DNA from: Oreohelix idahoensis
Lineage: Eukaryota; Mollusca; Gastropoda; Stylommatophora; Oreohelicidae
Direction of reading: 5' to 3'
Length of the DNA stretch: 64,000 nucleotides
NCBI GenBank assembly: GCA_024509875.1
Contig: JAMPIV010011334.1
Location: 1-64,000, forward strand
In this document: positions 22,625 through 33,660 of the stretch, piece by piece
Numbering within the stretch: the stretch's first letter is position 1
How the letters are laid out: each line of letters begins with the position of its first letter
Translations under genes and position numbers: made by a program
The notes under the pieces: model-generated
The model's input: only the letters and a program-made list of their open reading frames with translations
Databases searched by the model: none
Told to the model about the DNA's origin: nothing

Positions 22625-24630
22625 TTAGGTTAGTCTATGGGTACGAAGGTGACTGATGAGCCCGATGCGGGCCTGGAAAGATCTCGGACAGTGTGGACAT
22701 GGAATGTTTGCTTCATGTGAAGGTTTTATTACACGGTCCTTTCTAGCTTGTCTCCGCTGTTCCGCTGCTGCTCTTCTGGATGATTCGCATGCCGCTGCAC
22801 CTTTACGAAGAGATGAGCGCCAAGCAGTTCGGTCTTGCGCAGCAGCTTCCCATGTGTCTGGGTTTATGTCAAAGGTTTTCAATGACGTCTTTAACGTGTC
22901 TTTGAAGCGCTTCTTTTGGCCACCATGGGAGCGTTTACCCTTCTGTATCTCACCATAAAAGAGTATCTTTGGCAGTCGATGGTCTGGCATGCGGACTACA
23001 TGACCTGCCCAGCGAATCTGTGACTGCATCAGAATAGTATCAATACTAGGGATACCAGCTCTGTCAAGAACGGCGGTATCAGTGATCTTGTCTTGCCATT
23101 TGATGTTCATTATCTTCCTGAGACAGACTGTATGGAAGTGGTTTAGCTTCTTTACGTGGCACCTGTATACAGTCCATGTTTCACTTGCATATAGAAGCAC
23201 TGGAAGCACCGCAGCTCTGTACACCTTCAGCTTTGTCTGTAGACTAATGCCACTTCGATGCCAAACGTTGGTGTATAATCTGCCAAATGTGCTGCTGGCT
23301 TTGGAGATCCTGGTGTTCACCTCATCATTCAATGACAATGTTCTGGGATAGTGTGCTACCAAGGTAATGTTGAATCTGTTCACAACATTCAGTTTTTCTC
23401 ACCATTAACCTTGATGATTGGCTCAGTATAAACTGTGCAAGGAGCTGGTTGGTACATGATTTCTGTTTTCTTCGTGTTGATGGTAAGCCCAAAGTTGGCG
23501 CAGGCTTCGGAGAATCTATCCACACTATGCTGCAGATCAGCCTCTGAGCCAGCATTGAGGCACAATCATCAGCAAACAGAAGATCTCTGATGGTGTGGTG
23601 ATTTGACCTTGGTTTTTGCTTGAAGCCTCCTAAGGTTAAACAATTTTCCATCAATACGATAACTAATGTCGATTCCTGTGTCCCCGTCTCTAAAAGCATC
23701 AGTCAGCATAGCAGAAAACATGATACTGAACAGAGTCGGTGCAAGTACGCAACCCTTGTTTAACTCCATTTGAGACGGGGAAAGGCTCTGATAGCTCACC
23801 GTTTTCCTGAACTCTAGCCTGCATTCCATCATGCAGTTGCTGCACTATTGTGATAAATTTCTTTGGGCAGCCATATTTTGCCATGATCTTCCATAGACCT
23901 CTCTACTGACCGTGTCGAACGCCTTTTGTCAAAGTCGATGAAAGCTGTGTACAGGTCACAGTGCTGTTCTTTGCATTTTTCTTGTAGCTGTCTTGCAGCG
24001 AACACCATATCTGTGGTTCCCACGTTCTTTCCGAATCCACACTGACTTTCAGGTAAAAGACCTTGGGAAAGATGAGCCGTAAGGCGATTCAAAAGGATTC
24101 TGGCGAATATCTTCCCAGCGATTGATAAAAGAGAGATGCCTCGATGATTTTTACAGTCTTGGCGATTACCTTTACGTTTATATAGATGTATAATTGACGC
24201 ATCTTTGAGATCGTGTGGGATGGTTTCACTCTGCCACATTTGCTGGAAGATCATGTGAAGTTTCTCTATCAGAACTGCACATCCATGTTTATAAACCTCA
24301 ACAGGAATTGAATCGGAGCCGGGGGCCTTTCCACTAGACAGTTGACGAATCGCTTTCTTAGTTTCCTCCAGAGTTGGTACATCATCTAATGCTTCATTTA
24401 TAGGAATTTGGGGCAGGCGGATGATGGCTTCGTCGTTAATAGATGATGGCTGGTTCAGAATATTATTAAAATGTTCAGCCCAGCGTTGGAGCATTTTTTC
24501 CTTTCTGTAATTAGTGTTTTTCCATCTGCATTAAGGAGGGGAAATGATCCTGATGATGTTGGACCATAGACCGCTTTGAGTGCAAGGTAAAAATTTTTCA
24601 AGTCATGGCTGTCATATAGAAATAAGAATA
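22625..24630 (-). pseudogene. LINE reverse transcriptase with C-terminal C2H2 zinc finger
   Basis: The minus strand covers most of an RT. It has KAIRQLSSGKAPGSDSIPVE, then KGNRQDCKNHRGISLLSIAG, ILLNRL, YTAFIDFDK (first catalytic Asp), SNGVKQG, GCVLAPTLFSIMF and DLLFADD (active site, Phe for Tyr). The thumb follows (LLYASETWTVY, HVKKLNHFHTVCLRKIMNI, WAGHVVRMPD). It ends with CPHCPRSFQARIGLISHLRT plus H, a classic C2H2 finger. Frameshifts fall near 23330, 23570, 23830 and 23890. The endonuclease domain is missing, so the copy is 5'-truncated at ~24630. The C-terminal finger (22625-23383 ORF, 252 codons) is still open. Confidence 0.85.
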
Positions 24631-24689
24631 AGAGAAACACAGGGCGACTGGAAAATACATGGATAGGAAAATTGAGACACACTTTAAAT

Positions 24690-25235
24690 CAGTGGTTCCC
24701 AAACGGTGCGGCGCGCTACAATGATGCAGCGCGAGTGGATAGCAGGCGAAGCGGAAAGATTCGAAGACAATCAGGATTTAGAGACATTTTCAAAAATTTC
24801 ATATGCCAACAGTAAATATGAAAGTCATTTTCTTATTTTTTTTTTTTACATGTGATATGGGAAATATATGTGTGGACACCCACATAATTTTCAAGAAGTT
24901 TACAGTAATATGATTCTTTTTTATATCAAATAGATATTAATAATAAGTAATAAAAATTTTTTAAAAATAATGAAAATTATAAAGAACACTCGACGCAAAA
25001 CAATCTCACACTTCTCACTGAATTTGAATATATTGTCAATGAATCATATTTTTTGCAGCTGTATTGTTTTATACTTTCTGGATGTCCCGTGATCATTGTG
25101 TTCTATGTTATTGATAAAGCACTGCTAGGGGTTGATTTTTTGTGTTTTTGACGGTATCAATAAAAATTTCGGTGTGACGCGAGCAAATTTTCACTCCGAA
25201 AGTTTAGCTCAGAGAAACAAAACTGGAAACCACTG
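24690..25235. mobile_element. hAT-like non-autonomous DNA transposon (MITE)
   Basis: The left end is CAGTGGTTCCCAAAC and the right end AAAACTGGAAACCACTG, which are imperfect inverted repeats of the well-known hAT type. The 8-base flanks CTTTAAAT and TTTTAAAG share the central six bases, as expected for a decayed 8-bp hAT target-site duplication. The 546-base interior has no ORF and depends on a transposase from elsewhere. It lies just upstream of the truncated LINE. Confidence 0.78.
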
Positions 25236-28200
25236 TTTTAAAGGGGTAAGTAAACACTTCAAGACCTTGAACACATAATACGGGACAGAGACGGCTTAGA
25301 ATGAATTTGATAAAAGCGTACACTCCTCATAGAGCTGGAGGATAATGAACGAATCAATGTATGAATGAAGGAGACGCCTGCACCAACGTATTAATGTGCT
25401 TGTAGCCGTTGCAGTTAATGGCTGCCACAAAGCAACATATTGTTGATGATCTGCTATAGTAGTATGTTCGATCTCTACCCTTGTGTAGTGTCAGCTCTCA
25501 ATACTCTAATATCTTCATCTATACCACGATAGTGTGATGTGTTGTGTTGAATTTTTCGGGCAACTCAGCCTGTCAGTTACAAGTTTTGCCAACTTCTTCA
25601 TTGTTAACGCCCTACTTTAAGTGTATTTGATACTTAGATGCTTTGTCGCTTATTTATCTACGCGTCAGTTTTAGTTCTGACAGTGTTAGAGAACGCCCCA
25701 CACGTGCATCTTTTCTTCTTCTACATTAACCGACAAAAGGTCTCCATCTCGTCAGTCGGATAATGGTTCATTATTCGTGAATTTATGTAAATAATAACGG
25801 TTATAACTTGCTTAAGGGCTAATTAGGTGTATGTGTATATGTATTTTAATGCAGACGACAGTCGGTAGAGTTATGCAGTCAAACAAATAGCGAAGCATCG
25901 CCTTTTCATTTAACACCTGGAAACAGGATCCCCAAACTAGCAGAACTCAACCTGCCACACGGCCACATTACTACGTTTTCCCCAACTGTGCTCGCATCAT
26001 TTATTCCTTCAGCGAGCTGGATAAATTCTCAGATTCATGACAATAGCCTATGTGAGTTCTCAGTCAGCGACAGACTAGAACAAAATAGAGTACTGTAACG
26101 GCCAGAAATGTAACCACCTGGACTGTGTAATGGTGCGGTGTTGATGTAGGTCACAACAACGTGAGGCGCTGCCAGGGGTAATATGATCACTCACACAAAA
26201 CAGCGTACATGTTATAGATGTGTGGTACTGGTATTATGATGTGCTGAGTGTGGGTGTAGACGAGAACGCGAATGCTTGAAGCTCTTAGTAAAGTCAATAA
26301 TGCACCCATACACTCGCATGCAGTAGTCAATGATGAATTGAAGACTGCTGGCACGTTTCAAACATTTATTTACGAAACTGACAGTAGCATCAACAAGACA
26401 GTCAAATCGACAAGATCAAGGACTTCACATAAATAATGAATGACTGTTAAATGTCTGGTAATCGAAGGCTTGCATCATACATCAACTAGGACATACCCAA
26501 ACATCATCTGTCCTAATGTTACAGTTTATAATGTAGCTTCCGTACCATTGACTCAGCGCGTCAGGTACTTAATTAGCTCTGTCGTCCAACAAACGAGCTC
26601 CTAAATTGCGTAGCAATAACACACAAGGCTGCTATTCAACTGGCATAGGCCGCCAGGTATATTTCCTCTTGCTGAAAAATATTGGCCGTAATCCAGGGCC
26701 TCAATATGTAGACAGCTGTGTATCCTTTGTTAGCAGGCACGATCAAGCCATGCTAAACATATATACCGCCAACCTGCGGCGTCCACAATAATTTATCATC
26801 ATCATTAGGCTTCTGTTCAATTGAAAACGATAGTCTCATTTGGCTAGAACAAGAAGCAAAGAAGGAATTCTGTCTCTCAAGATCTGTGAGCTTCACTCGC
26901 AGATAGGTAATTTCAAATGTTCTGCAACCAAAGGCATATTAATATGAATGTCATTTACCTTTTACAGAATCCTCCGGATACACACTTAATAAATGTCGTC
27001 ACTCTTGACGAACAAAGAATCACTGGGAACACATTGACATTTCAGTCATATCGAAAACTTTCCAACCCCCAAGATGATATAGAGAAAATCACCACGGACA
27101 ACATGTCCGGCAGCCCACAAAAAACAACCTCCCTGACGAAAGTTTCCTCAGTTCGCACCCAGAACTCGCGCATGCGTAGACAGCATAAAACTGAGCATCG
27201 TTAAGACAGATCAACGACAATGATTGAAAGAAAGGGCAGATAACCCTCAAACAACCTGTCATGGAAGTTAATACGTAATTATCCAACTTTGACCAACAAG
27301 AGTATTAAATAGATTTACCTATTATGACTCCGTCAAAAACGACAGCAACATGTACATATCTAATCTGCCTGTATTAACAAGCCCGTGTGGTACCTTCTAT
27401 ACGTGGAAATATTTAGAAGTCTTCCAGACAACTCCAGTAACGTACACTTATCGATCAGAGACAGAAGTTAATTATTGTCATATTTTCAGGAGAGTGGAGT
27501 AGATCTGGAATTGACTTTATGTGTAACCGTCTAATGATTTAAACTTGCGCGGCTACCCAGGCCAGCCTACGTCAACCAACAAACTGGATGCACTTGACCC
27601 TCATGTGGAAATGTTGTTTCTGTCCAGTGTTGTGACTGTGTGATTGCGTCTTGTCATATTCCTTCTTAACTTTCTTGTTTTAACACTGTTTGGTTTCTTC
27701 TTTTTTTCTGTCAATCACATTGTTGTTTATTCCAAATGTGATGCCATACAAATTAGTTAAGTAAATTTTGGGCTTGATTGTTACTTGTAGTTTTTGATTC
27801 CTTGATAAATTTCTTGCCATTGGTTATTTATCTTTTGCGTTGTGCAATTTAGATATTTATTAAATTAAGACAAAAGATTTGATATCAGAAAAGCAGTTTT
27901 TTCACGTTTTCTGTGTCTTCTCTGTATCTGTATAATCAAGACATAGAGGGAAGGCATGACTTCACCGAACAAAAAAACATGAACGAAAGTGGAAATCAAG
28001 GTTGAGGTCTCTTAGTAATCTGGCATCTTAATTGGTGAACGTCACGCATATAGAGAATCATCATCACTGATTAGGTCTATCATATTCTATTTTTGCATCT
28101 CACTTCAATTTTTACACTCAAACTGGGAGCCTGTACCTTCCATCTCCACATTCAAATATCCACCCCGCGACAGACAGCAACAGTACGAAACTCTGACAAA

Positions 28201-28689
28201 TATAACAAATATAGTGTACGTGATGTAAACGCTGGTTCTGGTTTTCACAACTTAATGCATCAACGTATTTAGAATGGTGAAGGAAATGTTCATATACAAA
28301 AGTTCTCCTTGCGCGCTGCCCAAGCTTCCACTTGCTTTACTTCAACAAAAGTTATTCAATATAACCTGTTGTATATAGGACATCTCAGAATTAATTTCCT
28401 TACTGGCCATAGATGCTTTTATCTCTTTAACTCTTATTACGTAGCTCTAGTTGAATCATGTCCTGTTTCTATCTGTTATGGCAAAAATATTCTGGTACAA
28501 AATGTTTATTTTGTATTGCTTAGTTAATGGTTTACAAGCCTAACCTCTAGGGCGTCGAAATTTTCCAAGACTTTCTTATCTTTAGCTTATTTTCATCTAC
28601 TCTGTCTTAATAACTTGATGAAATGTTATTGACGGGACGATTCGTCATACTCGATTGAAGAAAATCTTGATTCGCCTAACTGGCAAAGT
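25236..28689. other. No gene seen (3.4 kb)
   Basis: No ORF with a recognisable motif, no splice-linked exon pair and no repeat copy that I could match elsewhere in the window. Base composition is ordinary. It may hold regulatory or old repeat sequence that cannot be read by eye. Confidence 0.5.
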
Positions 28690-28700
28690 CTACGTACCTT

Positions 28701-28978
28701 AGGAGCCGCGATAGCATAGTGGTTAGTGCACTTGCTTCCTAGCTCAGTGGTATATGGTTCGATCCCCAGATGAGGTGGGTTTTTCTAGGCCGCAAACGGC
28801 TCCTGGGTTGAACCAGTCCCAACTGGGTACCAGAGCAACTCTGGGAAAGTTAAGGCGGCCGGCGTGATGCTGACCACATCACTCCTAGTGAGCCGATGGT
28901 CAAGAAAATATGGGCCTAACACCATATTCTCAATATGCCTCAATGGGCGTGTAACGGGATCCTTTACCCTTTTTTTTC
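28701..28978 (+). repeat. Full-length tRNA-derived SINE, family S1, with target-site duplication
   Basis: Flanked by CTACGTACCTT at 28690-28700 and again at 28979-28989, a perfect 11-base target-site duplication that fixes the ends. The head reads AGGAGCCGCGATAGCATAGT and later GGTTCGATCCCCAGATGAGG (B-box). The body has GGCCGCAAACGGCTCC, AACTGGGTACCAGAGCAACT, GGCCGGCGTGATGCTGACC and GGGCGTGTAACGGGATCC. The 3' end is CTTTACCC followed by eight T and C, a T-rich tail rather than poly(A). Other copies are at 9128-9345 and 15497-15755. The short, intact duplication points to a fairly recent insertion. Confidence 0.9.
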
Positions 28979-28989
28979 CTACGTACCTT

Positions 28990-30124
28990 GATATGCTGAA
29001 AATGTCCTCGAAATTTCTCTACATAATTCTCCTACAGAAGTAACCAGTTAATTCTTCAAAATAATACCTTGTCTTCGACATCTGGTGACTGGAGTTGTTT
29101 ATCTCTTCGCTACAGACCCGCAGAATATTCACGCTGGGCAACAAACTAAGTGTCTGCTCTCAAGACTCACTACATTTTATGCATACTTCGTCAGCTACGA
29201 ACGGACTGTCTTTAAAAACCCGTGTTTCCTACTTTTTACTCACTGGTTTGTACCACGTGATTGAGATCTACTCGAACCTTCGACATTTCTCTGGTACTTG
29301 GTCCAAGGAGGGAGGGGGACATTCTAAAAGACATAACTCATTTATTGCTTATCGTTAAATATAAGGGATATAAGTCCTGCTCATCAACGACATCTATTTT
29401 CAATCAACGGTTACCTCGCTTTGACCATAACCTGCCACGTGCTGTTGCAGCAGTGGTTTCTGTGGTAACGTGTTTTTCATGATTTTTTTGCCAGTCCCAT
29501 TCACAGCCTCATATTAGTCGCCAATAAATAATGCAAGGAAGGGGGAGTCGAGTTATCCATTCTTTTTCTGATCAGATACCCCGACCACTCATCTACACGG
29601 TTTAGCTGCTTGACTGGTGATGTCATCATTCATTTACACTGTTACCGCAATCTTCATTGTTCATCACTAGAATGTTTTGCTCTTCACAATACGGCATGAT
29701 GTAACTTATGAGACTAAATATTAACATTTCCAACGCAGAAATCACCATTTCTGCCCTGTTAACTCCAGCAAAGTGGCCAAAATAAGTAAGAATTAAAACA
29801 AATACAGGGTGGTTGAAAATTCACTATCTATTTTTAAAGTTATATAACCTCATTTTATCTATTGGTTATATACGAAACAAATGTTAACACAAGAAACAAC
29901 AGATGCCTTTCTCACACACACAAAAAAACTTTTATTTTTGTTTTACAGAAATAAAAAATAAAATAACATTTTTTTTTCTACTTCGTTTTCTTCTTCGTAA
30001 ACTCTCAGACGTTAATGTGAATATTTTCTTCTTCGTACACTTTCAGACGTTAATCTGTAAACCACTACTGATAATATATGTTTTTTTCATCATGTGACTA
30101 TTATGTCTTCTTTACAGCTGCTAT
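28990..30124. other. No gene seen; possible transposon end at 29806
   Basis: No recognised coding region. ACAGGGTGGTTGAAAATTC at ~29805 resembles the start of many small Tc1/mariner-like elements, but no matching inverted end was found. A duplicated CTTCTTCGTA.ACT.TCAGACG block occurs at ~29989 and ~30027. Confidence 0.4.
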
Positions 30125-30244
30125 GACGAAAAATTTCAGCTTCCTTATTGCGATGGTATTTAGGAGCCAACTGTTTTTTTCTATTATGTCTGACCGAAAA
30201 ATTTCAGCTTCCTTATTGCGATGGTATTTAGAAGCCAATGTTCC
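30125..30244. repeat. 68-bp-period duplication at the 3' end of the RTE element
   Basis: GAAAAATTTCAGCTTCCTTA, TTGCGATGGTATTTAG and AGCCAA occur at 30128-30170 and at 30196-30238, a shift of 68 bases. Because 68 is not a multiple of three, the second unit is out of frame with the LINE ORF, which stops soon after the duplication begins. Confidence 0.88.
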
Positions 30245-33051
30245 TGTACGTTTAGTGAGTGCAGTACTTCTCTGTTGGTCTTTTTTTCTGTCCAGGGTAT
30301 TCTCAACATCCTTCTGTAGCATTTCATTTCGAATGATGTAATCTTTTTTGCAACTGTTTTATTGAGTGTCCAAGTCTCGCAGCCGTATGTTGCTACTGGG
30401 AATATACATGCTCTGATCAGTTGTAACTTTGTTTCTTTGCTTGTGCCTTGCCATAGGTTTTTCATCTGTATTAGCTTATGTGAAGCAATTGCAAGTCTTC
30501 TTTTAATTTCTACTGCACAGTCGCCAGAGCTGTTAATGATTGATCCTAAGTATTGAAATTCATTGACACTTTCCAGTTCTTCGTTATCAATTTCAATTTC
30601 TGGTTTGGTCTTTACTTTGTCTGTTGTCAATACTTTGGTCTTCTTGGTGTTTAGGTATAGATTCTGGGCCTCGCTGTGTTTTTTGGTGGACAGAAGTAAT
30701 TGTTCAAGTCCTTTTGGGTTGGTCGATAGGAGGACTGTGTCGTCAGCATATCTGATTTCCGGGATCTGGTACCCGCCGATGTTAAATGAGTCAAACTCTG
30801 TGTGTTCTTGGTCATCTCTTACGTTTCTCATGATATTCTCGGCATAAATGTTAAACAGGTAAGGGGAAAGGGTACAGCCTTGTCTTACTCCTTTCTGTAC
30901 TTCAAACCATTCTGATGTTTCCCCCTCTATTCTTACGGCTGCCTGTTGTTCTTGGTACAGCAGTGCGATGAGTTGTATAAGGTGGTTTGGAAATCCCATA
31001 TTTTTCATAATAGCCCATAACTGCTGATGTTGTACACAATCGAAAGCTTTGGTGTAATCAATGAAACAAGTATGTAGGTCAACGTTGAATTCTCTACACT
31101 TTTCTATGATGATCCTCATGTTGAATATATGATCTCTAGTGCCTCTACCTGGTCGAAAACCCGCCTGTACTTCATTTATTTCTGTTTCTAGCTTTTGTTG
31201 CATCCTTTTCATTATGATTTGTAAAAGTATTTTGCTGGCATGGCTTATAAGAGCTATAGTTCTGTAGTTTGTGCACAGTTTCAGGTTGCCCTTTTTTGGC
31301 AAGGGTATGTAAATTGATCGTTTCCATTCCTTGGGCCAAATTCCGCTTTGCCAGATCTTGCAGCATAATGCATGGTATATACGAGCGCTGCCTTCTCCTC
31401 CTGCCTGTATCATTTCAGCTGTTATTTCATCACAACCAGGAGATTTTCCACTTTTTAAGTGTTTGATTGCATTCCGGACTTCCTCTATGGTAGGTTCTGG
31501 TTCACGTTCCGCTTCATTCATGACGTTGTTATCTGCCGCTTTGTTTATTTCCGTATACATTTCTTGACAGTACTCCTTCCATCTGTTCAGAATATCTTTA
31601 CGTTCTGTTAGAGTGTCGCCTTTCTTGTCGTTTATTGCTCGAGGTGATGATTTAAAGTTGCTGTTTTTCAATGTTCTTACTTCAGAAAACATATTCTTAC
31701 TCAATCCCTGTTCGCGCATTTCCTCTATTTTCCTGCAGGTGTCGTTTATGTATTGTTGTTTGTCTTGTCTGACTCGTTTTTTAATCTGCTTTGTGTATTC
31801 CTTGTACAACTCCTGATTTTCTGTATCTTTTTTGGACTTCATTTTTCTTCTCTCTACCACCAACTTCAGTGTTTCGTCTGAGATGTATTCTCGTCTCTTT
31901 ATACTTCTTTTAGGAATTAACCTCTGTGCATTTGTAATATATACATCTCTGATGTTATTGGCAAGTTCATCTGGTGTCATTTCCTCCTGTACTGCCATAA
32001 GAATGTCAAATTTGTTCTGAATATCGACACTGTACTCTTCTGGTATGGCGCTTGTGTCATAACGTATTACTTTGTCGCTTGTAACGACTTTTTTCAATTT
32101 GATCTTGAAGTTTGCAGCAAGAAGTTCATGGTCGGAGTCACAGTCTGCTCCTGGGAACGTCTTGATGGATGAGATACAAGATCGCCACCTTTGTTGTATT
32201 AAGATATAATCTATTTGGTTCTTGCTTTTTCCGTCCGGTGACGTCCATGTATATAGTCTTCTAGGGTGTTGCATAAAAAGAGTATTCGTGATGACTAGGT
32301 TGTTTTCTAGGCAGAATGTTGTCAAGCGTTCTCCTCTCTCATTTCTCTGGCCCAATCCATAACTTCCTTTCACTCTTTTTTCATGTTCTAATCTTTCGTT
32401 TCCAACTTTGGCATTAAAATCTCCCATTATTATCCTAATATCTTGCTTATTTGCTTTCTCTAATGCATTTTGCAGTTCATTGTAAAAATCTTCAATTTCC
32501 TGTTCTTCAGCAGCTGCTGTTGGCGCATATGTTTGTATAATTGTGATGTTCTTTCTTTTTCCTTTCAGTCTGATTGTGACAATGCGGTCATTTATGGGAT
32601 TATATCCTAATAGGGAGGCAGCTGTCCTTTTAGACAGGTAGAAGCCGACGCCGCTCTGACCTCCTCTCTCTTTGCCTGAGTATATGAATGTTCCTCCTGA
32701 TGGAATCGAAAAGTGTCCCTGGCCCGACCATCTGTGCTCTGAGATGCCCAGGATATCGATGTTTAGCCTTTCCATCTCGTTCTTCACTATGTACTGTTTT
32801 CCTTGGTATAAGCTTCTGACGTTCCATGTTCCTATTTTGATTATTTTTCTAAGACCGATGACATGGTTTTCCGTGGTAACACAGTCAGGCTTTTGGCCGT
32901 CATCACGATTACCTGTACTGACGCTGCCAACGATCTCTTCCCCAGTTAAATATGATCTGCCTGGCCTGGGGGCCTCACCACCAGATCTTTGTGTAGTATT
33001 CAGATTAGCCATTATGGATTTGTTGGCATTGTACATCCAGTAGTTTGCCAT
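30184..33051 (-). CDS. RTE-type LINE polyprotein (endonuclease and reverse transcriptase), 955 codons
   Basis: One open frame. An N-terminal ~70 residues precede an APE-type endonuclease: IKIGTWNVRSLYQGK, ILGISEHRW (catalytic Glu), IIMGDFNAKVG, NQIDYILI and DCDSDHELL (catalytic His). A linker follows. The RT starts with IKHLKSGKSPGCDEI and has FIDYTKAFDCV, GVRQGCTLSPYLFNIYAE, EIRYADDTVLL (active site) and the NEFQYLGSIINSSG block. The thumb reaches TYGCETWTL and the ECYRRM-like MKCYRRMLRIPW. All catalytic motifs look intact. The frame ends at RKLKFFGQT, so the usual GH..R...GKR.RGRP tail of ~80 residues is missing. It resembles RTE/BovB-clade elements. It would copy its own RNA into nicked chromosomal DNA, but loss of the 3' end probably prevents that. 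Confidence 0.93.
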   Translation of the reverse strand: MANYWMYNANKSIMANLNTTQRSGGEAPRPGRSYLTGEEIVGSVSTGNRDDGQKPDCVTTENHVIGLRKIIKIGTWNVRSLYQGKQYIVKNEMERLNIDILGISEHRWSGQGHFSIPSGGTFIYSGKERGGQSGVGFYLSKRTAASLLGYNPINDRIVTIRLKGKRKNITIIQTYAPTAAAEEQEIEDFYNELQNALEKANKQDIRIIMGDFNAKVGNERLEHEKRVKGSYGLGQRNERGERLTTFCLENNLVITNTLFMQHPRRLYTWTSPDGKSKNQIDYILIQQRWRSCISSIKTFPGADCDSDHELLAANFKIKLKKVVTSDKVIRYDTSAIPEEYSVDIQNKFDILMAVQEEMTPDELANNIRDVYITNAQRLIPKRSIKRREYISDETLKLVVERRKMKSKKDTENQELYKEYTKQIKKRVRQDKQQYINDTCRKIEEMREQGLSKNMFSEVRTLKNSNFKSSPRAINDKKGDTLTERKDILNRWKEYCQEMYTEINKAADNNVMNEAEREPEPTIEEVRNAIKHLKSGKSPGCDEITAEMIQAGGEGSARIYHALCCKIWQSGIWPKEWKRSIYIPLPKKGNLKLCTNYRTIALISHASKILLQIIMKRMQQKLETEINEVQAGFRPGRGTRDHIFNMRIIIEKCREFNVDLHTCFIDYTKAFDCVQHQQLWAIMKNMGFPNHLIQLIALLYQEQQAAVRIEGETSEWFEVQKGVRQGCTLSPYLFNIYAENIMRNVRDDQEHTEFDSFNIGGYQIPEIRYADDTVLLSTNPKGLEQLLLSTKKHSEAQNLYLNTKKTKVLTTDKVKTKPEIEIDNEELESVNEFQYLGSIINSSGDCAVEIKRRLAIASHKLIQMKNLWQGTSKETKLQLIRACIFPVATYGCETWTLNKTVAKKITSFEMKCYRRMLRIPWTEKKTNREVLHSLNVQEHWLLNTIAIRKLKFFGQT

Positions 33052-33310
33052 TGCTTTCTGGATGGTTCTGGCCGCTTACCATTACAGTCCATGATGCGCC
33101 CTCAGCCCGATACCAGGCCTTTCCAACTCCTGCCCTAGAAGCCGTTGTCAAAATATTATTGATCATCCGCCCGTTCGGCCAGCAGTTGTGTGTACTGTTT
33201 AAGGGGGACCTCCCCTTTTCAATTTACTCATGTAGTTCTGCCGGCCAGTCAAAACCGTTGCCCGGGGGGTGGCGCTGCCGAATCCAGGCCATCTTCAAAA
33301 AGAGGAAGAT
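33052..33310 (-). other. Probable 5' untranslated region of the RTE element
   Basis: Upstream of the ATG at 33051 the minus strand is G/C-richer than its surroundings. It contains GGCGCATCATGGACTGTAAT and GGCCTGGTATCGGGC, ending near GATGGCCTGGATTCGGCAGC at ~33290. The change of composition at ~33310 suggests the element starts there. It may carry the internal promoter. No direct proof. Confidence 0.5.
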
Positions 33311-33339
33311 TAGTTATTCTTCACAGTAATACAGTACTC

Positions 33340-33660
33340 CACTTCTCAGAATCGTCAAGATACTACAATATCAATGGCTTCCTTAAAGATACCCCTCACA
33401 TCAGCGCTTTACTATAATAATGGATCCTTTAGTAAACGGTCATCATTACCGTGCTAATATAAATATGGCCTCCTCAAAGATACGCTTCCCATCAGCGCTC
33501 TAATAATCATATAATAATGGATCCTTCACATTAGCGCTATAATATATAATCTTGGATCCTTTAGCAAACGGTCATCATTACCGTGCTAATATAAATATGG
33601 CCTCCTCAAAGATACGCTTCCCATCAGCGCTCTAATAATATAATAATGAATCCTACTAGC
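33340..33660. repeat. Tandem ~131-bp repeat upstream of the RTE element
   Basis: GGATCCTTTAGTAAACGGTC begins one unit at ~33422 and GGATCCTTTAGCAAACGGTC the next at ~33553. Both are followed by ATCATTACCGTGCTAATATA, AATATGGCCTCCTCAAAGAT, ACGCTTCCCATCAGCGCTCT and AATAAT. A third, more diverged unit (ATGGCTTCCTTAAAGATACC, ATCAGCGCT) lies at 33373-33412. The array abuts the presumed RTE 5' end. Confidence 0.85.

Noticed and set aside
28701..28780. tRNA gene candidate
   Set aside because: The B-box is good, but the sequence continues into a SINE body with target duplications; it is a SINE head. The same applies at 9050-9127, 11352-11525, 12132-12275 and 35130-35207.
29805..30060. Small Tc1/mariner-like element starting CAGGGTGGTTG
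   Set aside because: No matching inverted end or TA pair found.
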